Shown piece after piece: positions 7,941 to 16,918 of a stretch of DNA of 64,000 nucleotides (position 1 is its first letter; every line of letters begins with the position of its first letter). This DNA is from Pseudomonas iranensis (GTDB lineage Bacteria > Pseudomonadota > Gammaproteobacteria > Pseudomonadales > Pseudomonadaceae), in assembly GCF_014268585.2 (NCBI RefSeq), contig NZ_CP077092.1, positions 3,162,001 to 3,226,000 on the forward strand. Direction: 5' to 3'. The notes under the pieces are model-generated. The model was not told the DNA's origin, ran no database searches, and saw only the letters and a program-made list of their open reading frames with translations. The position numbers and the translations under genes are program-made.

Positions 7941-9566
7941 TCAAAAGATGTAATCGGTGGTCAGGAAACTCGAATCCCGCCCGCGAATGATCTCGCTGAT
8001 CAGATCTTTGTTGCTCTCCTGGAACTTGGTCGCCACCAGCGTACGAATCGAAAACACCCGCAAGGCATCGTGAACCGAGAGCGTGCCTTCGGCGGAGTTC
8101 TTGCGACCGTTGAACGGGTACGTGTCCGGGCCGCGCTGGCACTGGGCGTTGAGGTTGATCCGCCCGACCTGGTTGGCGAAAGTGTCGACCAGCCGGCCGA
8201 CCGCCACCGGGTTGGTGCCGAAGATGCTCAACTGCTGGCCGAAATCGGATTCCAGCACGTAGTCGATCACGGTATCGAGGTGGCGGTACGGCACGATGGG
8301 CACGACCGGGCCGAACTGTTCTTCCTGATACACGCGCATCTGCGGGTTCACCGGATAGAGCACTGCCGGGTAGAAGAACGAGGCATGGGATTCGCCGCCA
8401 TTCGGGTTGACCACCTGTGCGCCTTTGCCTTGCGCGTCAGCAACCAGACCGTGCAGATAATCGACCTTGCCCGACTCCGGCAGCGGCGTTAGCGCCACGC
8501 CGCTGTCCCACGGCATGCCCGGTTTCAGCGTGGCCAGTCTGGCGTTGAATTTCTCGATGAAGCTGTCGACCACGTCTTCATGCACGAAAAGAATTTTCAG
8601 TGCGGTGCAGCGCTGACCGTTGAACGACAGCGAACCGGTGACCGCTTCGCTGACGGCGTTGTCGAGATCGACTTCGGGCAAAACGATGCCCGGGTTCTTG
8701 GCGTCCAGACCCAGAGCCGCGCGCAAGCGGTGTGGTTTCGGGTGCAGCTTTTTCAGGTCACTGGCAGCCTTGTTGGTGCCGATGAAGGCAAAGATGTCGA
8801 TCTTGCCGCTGGCCATCAAAGCGCTGACGGTCTCGCGGCCGCTGCCGTAGATGACGTTGATCACGCCGCTGGGGAAGCTGTCGCGGAAGGCTTCGAGCAA
8901 CGGGCGAATCAGCAGCACGCCGAGCTTGGCCGGTTTGAACACCACGGTGTTGCCCATGATCAGTGCCGGAATCAGCGTGGTGAAGGTTTCGTTCAGCGGA
9001 TAGTTGTAAGGCCCCATGCACAAGGCGACGCCGAGCGGTACGCGGCGGATCTGGCCGAGGGTGTCCTGCTCCAGCTCGAAGCGGCTGGAGCGGCGGTCGA
9101 GTTCTTTCAATGCATTGATGGTGTCGACGATGTAATCGCAGGTGCGATCGAACTCTTTTTCCGAGTCCTTGAGGTTCTTGCCGATCTCCCACATCAGCAG
9201 CTTGACCACCGCCTCGCGCTGCTCGCGCATGCGGCCGAGGAATGCTTCGACGTGCTGGATGCGCTCGGCCACGCGCATGGTCGGCCACAGGCCCTGACCT
9301 CTGTCGTAAGCGCGAACGGCAGCGTCGAGGGCGGTGAGGGCGGTGTCGGCATCCAGCAGCGGCGTGCTGCCGAGGATCACCTGTTCTTCGCCGTTTTCGC
9401 TTTTCAGATAAACCGGGCTGCGCACCTGCGCGAGCGGGCCGTCCCAGCGACGCAATTGGCCATCGACCAGGTATTCACGCTGCTCGACCTGAGCGTCGAG
9501 GCGATATTTTTCCGGGATGTCGCTGACCGAAGGGAACAGGTTGCCAAGGATGTTTGCTGTGGTCAT
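7941..9566 (-). CDS. gapN: NADP-dependent glyceraldehyde-3-phosphate dehydrogenase (GapN-type aldehyde dehydrogenase)
   Basis: 541 residues, full-length aldehyde dehydrogenase superfamily. The catalytic cysteine is in FNGQRCTALK (Cys320), the NAD(P)-binding and general-base regions lie before it, and MGPYNYPLNETFTTLIPALI is the typical GapN motif. The enzyme oxidises glyceraldehyde-3-phosphate directly to 3-phosphoglycerate with NADP, bypassing ATP formation. The start MTTANILGN at 9566 was chosen over a frame reaching 9755 because the upstream extension has no family similarity and runs into a REP element. Single gene with a probable promoter at about 9620-9645 (TATAAC as -10). Confidence 0.87.
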   Translation of the reverse strand: MTTANILGNLFPSVSDIPEKYRLDAQVEQREYLVDGQLRRWDGPLAQVRSPVYLKSENGEEQVILGSTPLLDADTALTALDAAVRAYDRGQGLWPTMRVAERIQHVEAFLGRMREQREAVVKLLMWEIGKNLKDSEKEFDRTCDYIVDTINALKELDRRSSRFELEQDTLGQIRRVPLGVALCMGPYNYPLNETFTTLIPALIMGNTVVFKPAKLGVLLIRPLLEAFRDSFPSGVINVIYGSGRETVSALMASGKIDIFAFIGTNKAASDLKKLHPKPHRLRAALGLDAKNPGIVLPEVDLDNAVSEAVTGSLSFNGQRCTALKILFVHEDVVDSFIEKFNARLATLKPGMPWDSGVALTPLPESGKVDYLHGLVADAQGKGAQVVNPNGGESHASFFYPAVLYPVNPQMRVYQEEQFGPVVPIVPYRHLDTVIDYVLESDFGQQLSIFGTNPVAVGRLVDTFANQVGRINLNAQCQRGPDTYPFNGRKNSAEGTLSVHDALRVFSIRTLVATKFQESNKDLISEIIRGRDSSFLTTDYIF

Positions 9567-9652
9567 GTCACTACCCTGTGTTGAAGTCGGCGTGCCGATT
9601 GAAAGTCTTGTGAAGGTTATACGCCTGAACGGGCCGGGATTTAACCCTGTGA

Positions 9653-9670
9653 ATGTCACGCGAATGTCAC
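9653..9670 (+). promoter_or_regulatory. Direct repeat ATGTCAC-N4-ATGTCAC, possible PhoB-type site
   Basis: Two identical 7-mers start exactly 11 bases apart, the spacing of PHO box half-sites (consensus CTGTCAT). It lies upstream of the gapN promoter on one side and 270 bases before phdA on the other, with a REP pair in between. The P. aeruginosa pdt genes are known to respond to phosphate limitation. The match is to the core TGTCA only, so this is tentative. Confidence 0.3.
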
Positions 9671-9695
9671 GCACCCGTGCAACCACAGTCCACCC

Positions 9696-9785
9696 TGTGG
9701 GAGCGAGCTTGCTCGCGAAGGCGGCGGCACATCCAACATCCTCATGTCCTGACACAGCGCTTTCGCGAGCAGGCTCGCTCCCACG
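9696..9785. repeat. REP inverted pair
   Basis: Two REP palindromes (tgtgggagcgagcttgctcg and its inverse) face each other around about 45 bases of spacer, the usual REP doublet form of the P. fluorescens group. Confidence 0.9.
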
Positions 9786-9942
9786 GTCGATCTTTTAAAT
9801 CAGTCAGTCTGTCTTCGGTAATGAAGCTTTTATGACAAAAGTTCGGTAGCCCTTTGCCAGTCCGGTCATGCCTGTGTAACGCGCTTGAGGAGCCTTTCGG
9901 GGCGCACTTTGCGAGTCGGGGCGGGACGCCGGGAGTGAGGCA

Positions 9943-10554
9943 ATGGGGACTATGGAACGCTATTCGAAAGTGGGCATGCAGGAGCTCGATCAACGCCTGT
10001 CGAAGATCGTCGAAGCGGCGCGCAAGAAGCCGGTTTCGGTGTATCGCTACGGCGCGCCGTGGGTCTGGATCGTCTCGCAGGAGGACTGGCAGGGCGCTCT
10101 GAAAGAAGTGTCCAGCTACATTCCGCCGGGCCATTCGCTGGTGTTGCTGCGCCCGCAGATCGACGATCTGCTCGACGCCCACCAGGACCTGCTGCACGAC
10201 CTCAACGCAGCACCCGGCATGCTCATTCCCCCGCAGACGGTGATGCACATCCTGCTCCTGCAATTGCTGTATTCGGTGCCCAGCGAACAGCAGCTCTATG
10301 AACAGCTGAACTACAACCTGCTGTTCCGCTGGTTTGTCGGCCTTGGCCTGAACCAGAAAGTCTGGAGTTTCACCGCCCTCAGCCGTGACATCGCCACGCT
10401 GCTCAACGAGCCGCGCGCGGTGCTGCTGATTCAGAAAATCATCGGCGAAGTGTTCTGCGGTGCCTTGCTGCAAATGCCCGAGTTCTCGCTGAACTTTGCG
10501 CTGTTGCATACCTGGCTGGGCAAGCACGCCTGCGCCACAACGATCAGCAATTGA
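9943..10554 (+). CDS. phdA: PhdA-like protein: Phd/YefM antitoxin-like domain joined to an IS5-type transposase N-terminal domain
   Basis: 203 residues. Residues about 1-50 (KVGMQELDQRLSKIVEAARK ... YGAPWVWIVS) resemble the Phd/YefM antitoxin fold. Residues about 100-165 (LLQLLYSVPSEQQLYEQLNY, FRWFVGLGL) match the DUF772 N-terminal domain of IS5-family transposases, without any catalytic DDE part. GAGG precedes the ATG at 9943. It stands directly before a TpsB gene, as PA0691 (phdA) stands before PA0692 (pdtB) in P. aeruginosa, where PhdA protects cells against prophage-mediated lysis in biofilms. No toxin gene is adjacent. Identity with PhdA rests on domain and gene order; function here is inferred. 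Confidence 0.75.
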   Translation: MGTMERYSKVGMQELDQRLSKIVEAARKKPVSVYRYGAPWVWIVSQEDWQGALKEVSSYIPPGHSLVLLRPQIDDLLDAHQDLLHDLNAAPGMLIPPQTVMHILLLQLLYSVPSEQQLYEQLNYNLLFRWFVGLGLNQKVWSFTALSRDIATLLNEPRAVLLIQKIIGEVFCGALLQMPEFSLNFALLHTWLGKHACATTISN

Positions 10555-10608
10555 CGCAGCACACCGGGCGCTAACGCCCACAGGTCATCGCGAATTTCAG
10601 GGGGTAAT

Positions 10609-12207
10609 GTGGAACGGATTTTCACGTCACGGCTGGCGCTGTGGGGCTGGCTGCTGGTGACGGCGGGCGCGCAGCCGGCGCTGGCCGAGGAGGGCACAGA
10701 AGCGCCCGCCGCGCAGCGACTGGTCGACGTCAACGAATACTTCGTGCGCGGCAATACCGTGCTCGATGCCCGCGCGATCGAAGAAGCGGTGTACCCGTTT
10801 CTCGGCCCGCAGAAAGCCTTGAGCGACATCGAAGGCGCCCGCGATGCGTTGCAGAAGGCCTATCAGGAACGCGGCTATCAATCGGTGTTTGTCGAGCTGC
10901 CCGAGCAGGCCGTGGCCGATGGCATCGTCTATCTGCAAGTCAGCGAAACCAAGGTCGGCCGGGTGCGCGTGGTCGGCGCCAAACACTATTCGCCGCTGGA
11001 CATTCGCGACAACGTACCGGCGCTGAAAGAAGGCGAGGTGCCGGACTTTGCCAAGGTCCAGGGCGAACTCGCGCAGCTCAACAGGACCCCCGGTCGCCAG
11101 GTCATGCCGCTGGTGCGCGAAGGTCAGCGCCCCGGCACCATGGACGTCGACCTGCAGGTCGAAGACCAGAACCCGTGGACGGCCAGCGTCGGTCTCAATA
11201 ATGATTACAGTGCCGACACCGAAAAGCTGCGAAGCGTCACCAGCCTCGGTTACAACAACCTCTGGCAGCTCGGCCACAGCGTCAACCTGACGTTCTTCAC
11301 CGCGCCGCAGGAAACCGACAACGCCAAGGTCTGGTCGGGTTCCTACACTGCGCCGCTGAGCGAGCGCTGGAGCGTGCAGTTCTCCGGTTACCAGTCCGAC
11401 AGCAACGTCGCCACCATCGGCGGCAGCAACGTGCTCGGCAAGGGTCATTCTTACGGCGTCGCGGCGATTTACACGCTGCCCTCGAGCGGTAACTGGTCGA
11501 ACTCGCTGTCGGCCGGCATCGACTTCAAGGACTTCGACGAGCGCCTGAGCCTGTCCGGCGAAAGCGACAAGGTGCCGCTGAAATACGCGCCGTTCACCTT
11601 CGCCTACAACGGCTTTCGCTACAGCGAAAAGAGCCAGCTCGGCCTCGGCCTGAGTCTGGTTGCCGCCACCCGCAGCGTGTTCGGCTACGGCAGTGACGAC
11701 GAAGATTTCGACTACAAACGCTATCGCGCCAAACCGAGTTTCGCCGTGCTCAAGGGCGACACCAACTACACCTGGACCTTCGACAGCGACTGGCAGAGCG
11801 CAAGCAAAGCCGCATTCCAACTCGCCTCGGGGCCGCTGGTTTCCAACGAACAATTCTCCGCCGGTGGCGCCACATCCGTGCGGGGCTATCTCGCGGCTGA
11901 GCGCACCGCCGATGACGGCTATTTGCTCAGCCAGGAATTGCGCACACCGTCGCTGGCGAAATTCGCCGGCACGTGGATGCAGGACTGGCGCTTCTATGCC
12001 TTCGCCGAAGGTGCGCAGCTGTACCTGCGCGACGAACTGCCGGATCAGGACGCCAATTACGCCCTGGCCAGCGTCGGTCTCGGCACCCGCGCCAGCCTCA
12101 GTAAATGGCTGTCCGGCAGCCTCGACTGGGGCTACCCGCTACTCGAAGGGCCGAACACCTCAAAGCAGGAATCGCGCCTGCACTTCAACCTCCAAGCCAC
12201 TTTCTAA
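10609..12207 (+). CDS. pdtB: TpsB-type outer-membrane translocator (ShlB/FhaC family), PdtB-like
   Basis: 532 residues from GTG (GGGGG upstream): signal peptide (residues 1-26, ending QPALA), POTRA-type domains (about 40-190, e.g. VNEYFVRGNTVLDARAIEEA and VRVVGAKHYSPLDIRDN) and a 16-strand-type barrel of the ShlB family ending in aromatic Phe. The family exports one large TpsA exoprotein across the outer membrane. The gene order phdA, tpsB, exbB, exbD, tonB-like, porin ... ppiC matches the PA0691-PA0699 block of P. aeruginosa. No TpsA gene is next to it here, although PA0690 (pdtA) precedes phdA there. The partner must be encoded elsewhere or be lost. Confidence 0.87.
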   Translation: MERIFTSRLALWGWLLVTAGAQPALAEEGTEAPAAQRLVDVNEYFVRGNTVLDARAIEEAVYPFLGPQKALSDIEGARDALQKAYQERGYQSVFVELPEQAVADGIVYLQVSETKVGRVRVVGAKHYSPLDIRDNVPALKEGEVPDFAKVQGELAQLNRTPGRQVMPLVREGQRPGTMDVDLQVEDQNPWTASVGLNNDYSADTEKLRSVTSLGYNNLWQLGHSVNLTFFTAPQETDNAKVWSGSYTAPLSERWSVQFSGYQSDSNVATIGGSNVLGKGHSYGVAAIYTLPSSGNWSNSLSAGIDFKDFDERLSLSGESDKVPLKYAPFTFAYNGFRYSEKSQLGLGLSLVAATRSVFGYGSDDEDFDYKRYRAKPSFAVLKGDTNYTWTFDSDWQSASKAAFQLASGPLVSNEQFSAGGATSVRGYLAAERTADDGYLLSQELRTPSLAKFAGTWMQDWRFYAFAEGAQLYLRDELPDQDANYALASVGLGTRASLSKWLSGSLDWGYPLLEGPNTSKQESRLHFNLQATF

Positions 12208-12219
12208 CGGAGCACGTCC

Positions 12220-14019
12220 ATGCAACGCCTCTTCCTTTCGTTGTTGATCTGCCTGGGCTTCGTGCTCCCGGCCACGGCTCAGGCCTGGTGGCAGGACGAC
12301 TGGCATTACCGTAAACAGATTGCCGTCGACACCACACCACAAGGCGCGGCGATCAATCAGGCCCTTGGCCGCACCGCGCTGCTGGTGCGCCTGCACACTG
12401 GCAACTTCACCTTCGACGGCGTGAAAGAGGACGGCTCCGATCTGCGCTTCGTCGCCGCCGATGACAAAACCGTGCTCAACCACCAGATCGAGAGTTTCGA
12501 TGCGCTCATGGGCATGGCGCTGATCTGGGTCGATGTGCCGAATGTCGAGGGCGGTCAGCGTCAGGACATCTGGATGTATTACGGCAACCAGAAAGCCCCG
12601 GCCACCGGCAACGGCCAGTTGACCTTCGATCCGAATTACACCGCGCTGTATCACTTCGACGGCGCCACCGGCACCCCGGCGAAAGACACCACGGCCTACG
12701 GCAACACCGCGCAAAGCGCGACCGGCACAGCGATTGATGGCGTCGTCGGCCGTGCCTTGCAGTTCAGCGGTCAGCCGTTGTTGCTGCCGGCCAGTCCGTC
12801 ACTGCAACACAACGCCGGCAGCGCGTTCACTTTCAGCGCCTGGCTGCGTCTGGATCAGGCCAGTGGCGAGCAACTGATCCTGGCTCGGCGCGAAGGCACG
12901 CAAAGTCTGCTGATCGGTGTCAGCCAAGGCCTGCCGTTCGTGGAAATCGACGGCCAGCGCGCTGCCGCCACGCAAGCTCTGGCTCCTTCGCAATGGCAGC
13001 ACGTTGCGCTGACTGCCGAGGGCTCGAAAGTCACGCTGTACGTTAACGGTCGCGAGAGTGCTGCGTTGGCCCAGGCGATGCCGGCGTTCAACTCGGTCAT
13101 GGCCATCGGCGCTGATCTGCAGGAAGGCGCGTTCCAGCCATTCGCTGGCGCTATTGATGAGCTGCGCCTGTCGAAAGTCGCGCGTCCGGCCGCGCTGTTG
13201 CTGGCCGATGCCACCTCGCAAGGCGCCGAGTCGAAACTGGTCGCTTACGGCGTCGATGAAGAGCAGTCCGGCTTTGGCTTCGGCAGCCTCGGCTTCCTCC
13301 TTAACGCGGTGCCGATCGACGCCTGGGTGATCATAGCCGTGCTGGTGCTGATGATGTTCCAGTCGTGGATCATCATGCTGCGCAAGAACCGCAGCCTCAG
13401 TCGCGTCACCGCTGCTAACGAAGATTTTCGCGTGCAATTTGCCAAGGTCGGCACGCGTCTGGAGATGTTCGCCGACGACGCGCAACTGGCTCAACGTCTG
13501 CAGCATTCGTCGCTGTGGCGCCTGTATCTGGTGGCAGTCAAAGAGATCCGCACCCGCCGCGAGCAGGGCGCCGATACCTCGTCGGTTTCCGCCGCGACCA
13601 TCGAAGCCATTCGCTGCTCCATGGACGGCGTGCGCACCCGCGAGAACCAGCAACTGAGTTCGAAACTCTCGACCCTGTCCAACGCCATCGCCGGCGGTCC
13701 GTATATCGGCCTGCTCGGTACGGTGCTGGGGATCATGGTGGTGTTCCTCGGCACGGCAATGGCCGGCGACGTCAACATCAACGCCATCGCGCCGGGCATG
13801 GCCGCAGCACTGCTCGCCACAGCGATGGGCCTGTTCGTCGCGATCCCGGCGCTGTTTGGCTACAACCGCCTGATCACCCGCAACAAGGAAGTCAGCGCCG
13901 ACATGCGCGTGTTCGTCGACGAGTTCATCACTCGTCTGGCGGAGATGCATGGCGAGAGCCAGTTCAGTGAGGCGTCGCACCAGCGCGGCCATCACGCCAA
14001 CCACTCCGTACCGGCCTGA
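12220..14019 (+). CDS. exbB: DUF2341-LamG-MotA/TolQ/ExbB fusion proton channel
   Basis: 599 residues. Signal peptide (1-22), DUF2341 (about 25-130, WWQDDWHYRKQIAVDT), a LamG/concanavalin-like jelly roll (about 140-320, FTFSAWLRLDQASGEQLILA), a membrane segment (about 366-385), then the ExbB/TolQ core (about 400-590) with its last two membrane segments (GPYIGLLGTVLGIMVVFLG and GMAAALLATAMGLFVAIPAL). An ordinary ExbB is about 240 residues, so some 360 periplasmic residues with a sugar/ligand-binding-like fold have been added. ATG is 12 bases after the pdtB stop and has a GGAG site; exbD follows 11 bases later. Probably the proton-channel half of a dedicated TonB motor (exbB2 in P. aeruginosa). 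Confidence 0.88.
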   Translation: MQRLFLSLLICLGFVLPATAQAWWQDDWHYRKQIAVDTTPQGAAINQALGRTALLVRLHTGNFTFDGVKEDGSDLRFVAADDKTVLNHQIESFDALMGMALIWVDVPNVEGGQRQDIWMYYGNQKAPATGNGQLTFDPNYTALYHFDGATGTPAKDTTAYGNTAQSATGTAIDGVVGRALQFSGQPLLLPASPSLQHNAGSAFTFSAWLRLDQASGEQLILARREGTQSLLIGVSQGLPFVEIDGQRAAATQALAPSQWQHVALTAEGSKVTLYVNGRESAALAQAMPAFNSVMAIGADLQEGAFQPFAGAIDELRLSKVARPAALLLADATSQGAESKLVAYGVDEEQSGFGFGSLGFLLNAVPIDAWVIIAVLVLMMFQSWIIMLRKNRSLSRVTAANEDFRVQFAKVGTRLEMFADDAQLAQRLQHSSLWRLYLVAVKEIRTRREQGADTSSVSAATIEAIRCSMDGVRTRENQQLSSKLSTLSNAIAGGPYIGLLGTVLGIMVVFLGTAMAGDVNINAIAPGMAAALLATAMGLFVAIPALFGYNRLITRNKEVSADMRVFVDEFITRLAEMHGESQFSEASHQRGHHANHSVPA

Positions 14020-14030
14020 GGAGCACTGCC

Positions 14031-14456
14031 ATGGCGTCCGTAAATGCCTCCCACGACGATGATGACGATGCCGCCGTCGACAGCATCAACATCACTCCGC
14101 TGGTCGATGTGCTGATGGTGGTGCTGGTGATGTTCATCCTCACTGCCACCGCGCAGGTCTCCGGGATCCAGATCAACCTGCCCAAGGCTAGCGCTTCGGT
14201 GTCGCTGTCGGAGGCCAAGACCAAGGCGATCTCGGTCAACGACGGCGGCCAGGTGTTTCTCGATGCCTATCCGGTGACCCTGGCCGAGCTGGAAGAACGC
14301 CTGCGCATCGAGAAAGCGCAGAGCCCGGATTTCCCGGTGATCGTGCGTGGCGATGCGACGGTGCAGTACCAGAAAGTCATCGAAGTGCTGGATCTGCTGC
14401 GCCGGCTCGAACTGTCCCAGGTCGGTCTCGTTACCGGCAAACCGAGTCAGGGCTGA
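14031..14456 (+). CDS. exbD: ExbD/TolR-type biopolymer transport protein
   Basis: 141 residues. The single membrane segment (SINITPLVDVLMVVLVMFIL, about 18-40) contains the essential aspartate of the proton path (PLVDV); the periplasmic domain follows (QINLPKASAS ... PVIVRGDATVQYQKVIEVLD). Together with the preceding ExbB fusion it forms the proton-driven stator that powers TonB proteins. GAGGAG precedes the ATG; the next gene starts 3 bases after its stop. Confidence 0.92.
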   Translation: MASVNASHDDDDDAAVDSINITPLVDVLMVVLVMFILTATAQVSGIQINLPKASASVSLSEAKTKAISVNDGGQVFLDAYPVTLAELEERLRIEKAQSPDFPVIVRGDATVQYQKVIEVLDLLRRLELSQVGLVTGKPSQG

Positions 14457-14459
14457 GTC

Positions 14460-15164
14460 ATGACCGCACAACTCCCGATCGAGCCGCCGCCCGTGAAAAA
14501 GTCGTCGTTGCGCTATGTGAAGTGGGGCGCCGGATTGCTGGTCGGCGCACTCGCCGCGTGGTTCCTCTGGCAGTGGGCCAACGACATGGCCGGCGTGCGT
14601 CGCGAAGCGCCGAAGGTGCCGACGATCATTCCGTTGCCGCCACCGCCACCACCGCCGCCGGAGAAACCGCCAGAGCCGGAAACGCCGGTGGAAGAAAAAG
14701 TCGTCGAGCCCGAGCCAACGCCGGAGCCGGAGGAGGTCAAGCCTGAAGAAGAAGCACCGCCATCGCCCGCCGACGATCTGGCCAACCCGATGCAAATGGA
14801 CGGCGACGCGCAGTCCGGTAGCGACGCTTTCAACATCGGCGCAGGCAAGGGCGGCGGCATGGCCGGTGCTGGCGGCGGGCGTTTGGGCACGGGCACGTAC
14901 AGCCAGTTTCTCGCGTTCACTTTCCAGCGTTTGCTGCGCGAGAACCCCGAGCTGCGCAACCTCGCATTCTCGCTGCAGGCCGATGTCTGGCTGAGCAGCG
15001 TCGGCGAGATCACCCGTGTCGAGCTGATCAAATCCAGTGACAACCCGCAAATCGATATCCAGGTGCTGGCCGCTTTACGCGGTGCGCCAGCCCTCAGCGA
15101 ACGGCCTCCGGCCTCCATCACTTTGCCCGTGCGCCTGTCCCTGCAAGGGCGGCGTCCGGGTTAA
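14460..15164 (+). CDS. TonB-like energy transducer
   Basis: 234 residues: cytoplasmic N-terminus, one membrane segment (about 22-42), a proline/glutamate-rich stalk (eight consecutive prolines at about 61-68, then many Pro-Glu pairs to about 105), a glycine-rich linker (about 120-145) and a TonB_C-like domain (about 150-230, FQRLLRENPELRNLAFSLQA ... VELIKSSDNPQIDIQVLAAL). It begins 3 bases after exbD, so it is translated with it. It should carry energy from ExbBD to an outer-membrane partner; the candidates are the TpsB or the porin of the same operon. Confidence 0.85.
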   Translation: MTAQLPIEPPPVKKSSLRYVKWGAGLLVGALAAWFLWQWANDMAGVRREAPKVPTIIPLPPPPPPPPEKPPEPETPVEEKVVEPEPTPEPEEVKPEEEAPPSPADDLANPMQMDGDAQSGSDAFNIGAGKGGGMAGAGGGRLGTGTYSQFLAFTFQRLLRENPELRNLAFSLQADVWLSSVGEITRVELIKSSDNPQIDIQVLAALRGAPALSERPPASITLPVRLSLQGRRPG

Positions 15165-15197
15165 TTCACTTATTCAAGCTTCGGCAAAAGGAGTTGT

Positions 15198-16901
15198 GTG
15201 CAGATGATTTCCAACGTGAATCGATTGTCCCTGGCGGTCGGCATGGTCATTGCGACCCTGGTCGGTCAGGCCGTGGCAGCGCCTGCGCCTTCGGAGAACG
15301 CCACGATCAATCTGATCCGCTTGCTGGTCGAGCAGGGCATTCTCAAACAGGACAAGGCCGACGCGCTGATCGCCCAGGCGCAGAACGAAGCGACGCAGGC
15401 GAAACAGGCGGCCGCGTCCACCGCAGTCGCGGCCGGGCCGGTCGCCGCGCCGGGGGATGTGCGCGTGCAGTACGTACCGGCAGCGGTGCGTGACCAGATC
15501 CGCGATCAGGTCAAAGCCGAGGTCATGGCCACCGCCAAACAGGAAAACTGGGCCGCGCCGAATACCTTTCCGGACTGGGCCTCGCGCATCAGCTTCGACG
15601 GTGACATTCGCCTGCGAGACGAGTCGCGGTACTACTCGGGCAACAACAGCAACGAAATCGTCGACTTCGCCAAGCTCAACAACAACGGCCCGTACGACGT
15701 GAACCCCAACAGCAGCACCAGCCTGCCGCCGTTGCTCAACACCCGCGAAGACCGCGAAAACCTCTTTCGCCTGCGCGCACGCCTGGGCATGAAAGCGGTG
15801 ATCTCCGAGGAATGGACCGCCGGCATTCGCATCGGCACCGGTTCGGACAACAACCCGGTATCGACCACGCAGAACCTCGGCGGCGGCTTCGCCAAGAAGG
15901 ACATCTGGCTCGATCAGGGCTACCTGACCTGGAAGCCAATGGACGAATTGACCCTGACCGGCGGGCGCTTCGCCAACCCGTTCATGTCCACCGACATGCT
16001 CTATTCCAACGACCTGAATTTCGACGGTGTGGCGGCGATCTTCGACCACAAGCTCAACCGCGATTGGGGTGTGTTCGGCACCGTCGGCGCGTTCCCGGTG
16101 GACTACACCAACGACACTTCCAGCAGCAACGGTTTCGACAAGGAAGAGAGCGACAACAAATGGCTGTACGGCGCTCAGCTCGGCGCGAAATGGGCGATCA
16201 ACAGCAACAACCGCCTCAAAGGCGCGCTGGCCTATTACCGCTTCGACGACATTCAGGGCCAGCGCTCCAGCCCTTGCGAACCGTGGGCCGGCGCGCCGGG
16301 CTGCGACAGCGACGGAACGCGCGCGGCGTTCATGCAGAAGGGCAACAGCGTGTTCCTGCTGCGTGACATCACGCCGAACCCGCTCAACCCGAGCGCCACG
16401 CCGCAGCCGCAATTCGTCGGCCTCGCGTCCGAGTTCAACCTGCTTGATCTCAACGTGGTCTGGGATGCCGACCTGCCGCAGGATTTCAAACTGCGCAGCC
16501 AAGGCAACTACATCCACAACCTCAGCTACGACGAAGGCGACATGCGCAAGCGTTCCGCCGGGCAGATCGTCAACAACCTCGACAGCAACGGCGAGATCGA
16601 AAGCGGCGCCAATGCATGGATGGTGCAGTTCACCCTCGGCAATGCGCTGGACCTCAAGCGCAAGGGCGACTGGAACCTGTTCGCCGGCTACAAGTACATC
16701 CAGCCGGACGCCTTGCCCGACGGCTTCAACGACTCGTCGTTCCACCTAGGCGGCACCAACGCCAAGGGCTATTTCATGGGCGGCAACTACGGCCTGGCGA
16801 AGAACGTTTCTGCCACCGGCCGCTGGATGAGCACCGAAGCGGTGTACGGCGCGCCGTTCGACATCGACGTCTTGCAGCTTGAGATCAACACGCGCTTCTA
16901 A
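15198..16901 (+). CDS. Putative outer-membrane porin
   Basis: 567 residues: signal peptide (ending AVAAPAPS), an N-terminal helical/coiled segment (INLIRLLVEQGILKQDKADA ... QAQNEATQAKQAA) and a beta-barrel domain with alternating aromatic strands ending in NTRF, as in the Putative_porin family. GTG at 15198 is 4 bases after AAAGGAG; an ATG two codons later (15204) is equally possible. It lies in the pdtB-exbBD-tonB operon, where P. aeruginosa also has a conserved porin-like gene. Substrate unknown. It could be the TonB-energised partner, although it has no recognisable plug domain. Confidence 0.82.
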   Translation: MQMISNVNRLSLAVGMVIATLVGQAVAAPAPSENATINLIRLLVEQGILKQDKADALIAQAQNEATQAKQAAASTAVAAGPVAAPGDVRVQYVPAAVRDQIRDQVKAEVMATAKQENWAAPNTFPDWASRISFDGDIRLRDESRYYSGNNSNEIVDFAKLNNNGPYDVNPNSSTSLPPLLNTREDRENLFRLRARLGMKAVISEEWTAGIRIGTGSDNNPVSTTQNLGGGFAKKDIWLDQGYLTWKPMDELTLTGGRFANPFMSTDMLYSNDLNFDGVAAIFDHKLNRDWGVFGTVGAFPVDYTNDTSSSNGFDKEESDNKWLYGAQLGAKWAINSNNRLKGALAYYRFDDIQGQRSSPCEPWAGAPGCDSDGTRAAFMQKGNSVFLLRDITPNPLNPSATPQPQFVGLASEFNLLDLNVVWDADLPQDFKLRSQGNYIHNLSYDEGDMRKRSAGQIVNNLDSNGEIESGANAWMVQFTLGNALDLKRKGDWNLFAGYKYIQPDALPDGFNDSSFHLGGTNAKGYFMGGNYGLAKNVSATGRWMSTEAVYGAPFDIDVLQLEINTRF

Positions 16902-16918
16902 GGCGCCGGGAGAGCTTT

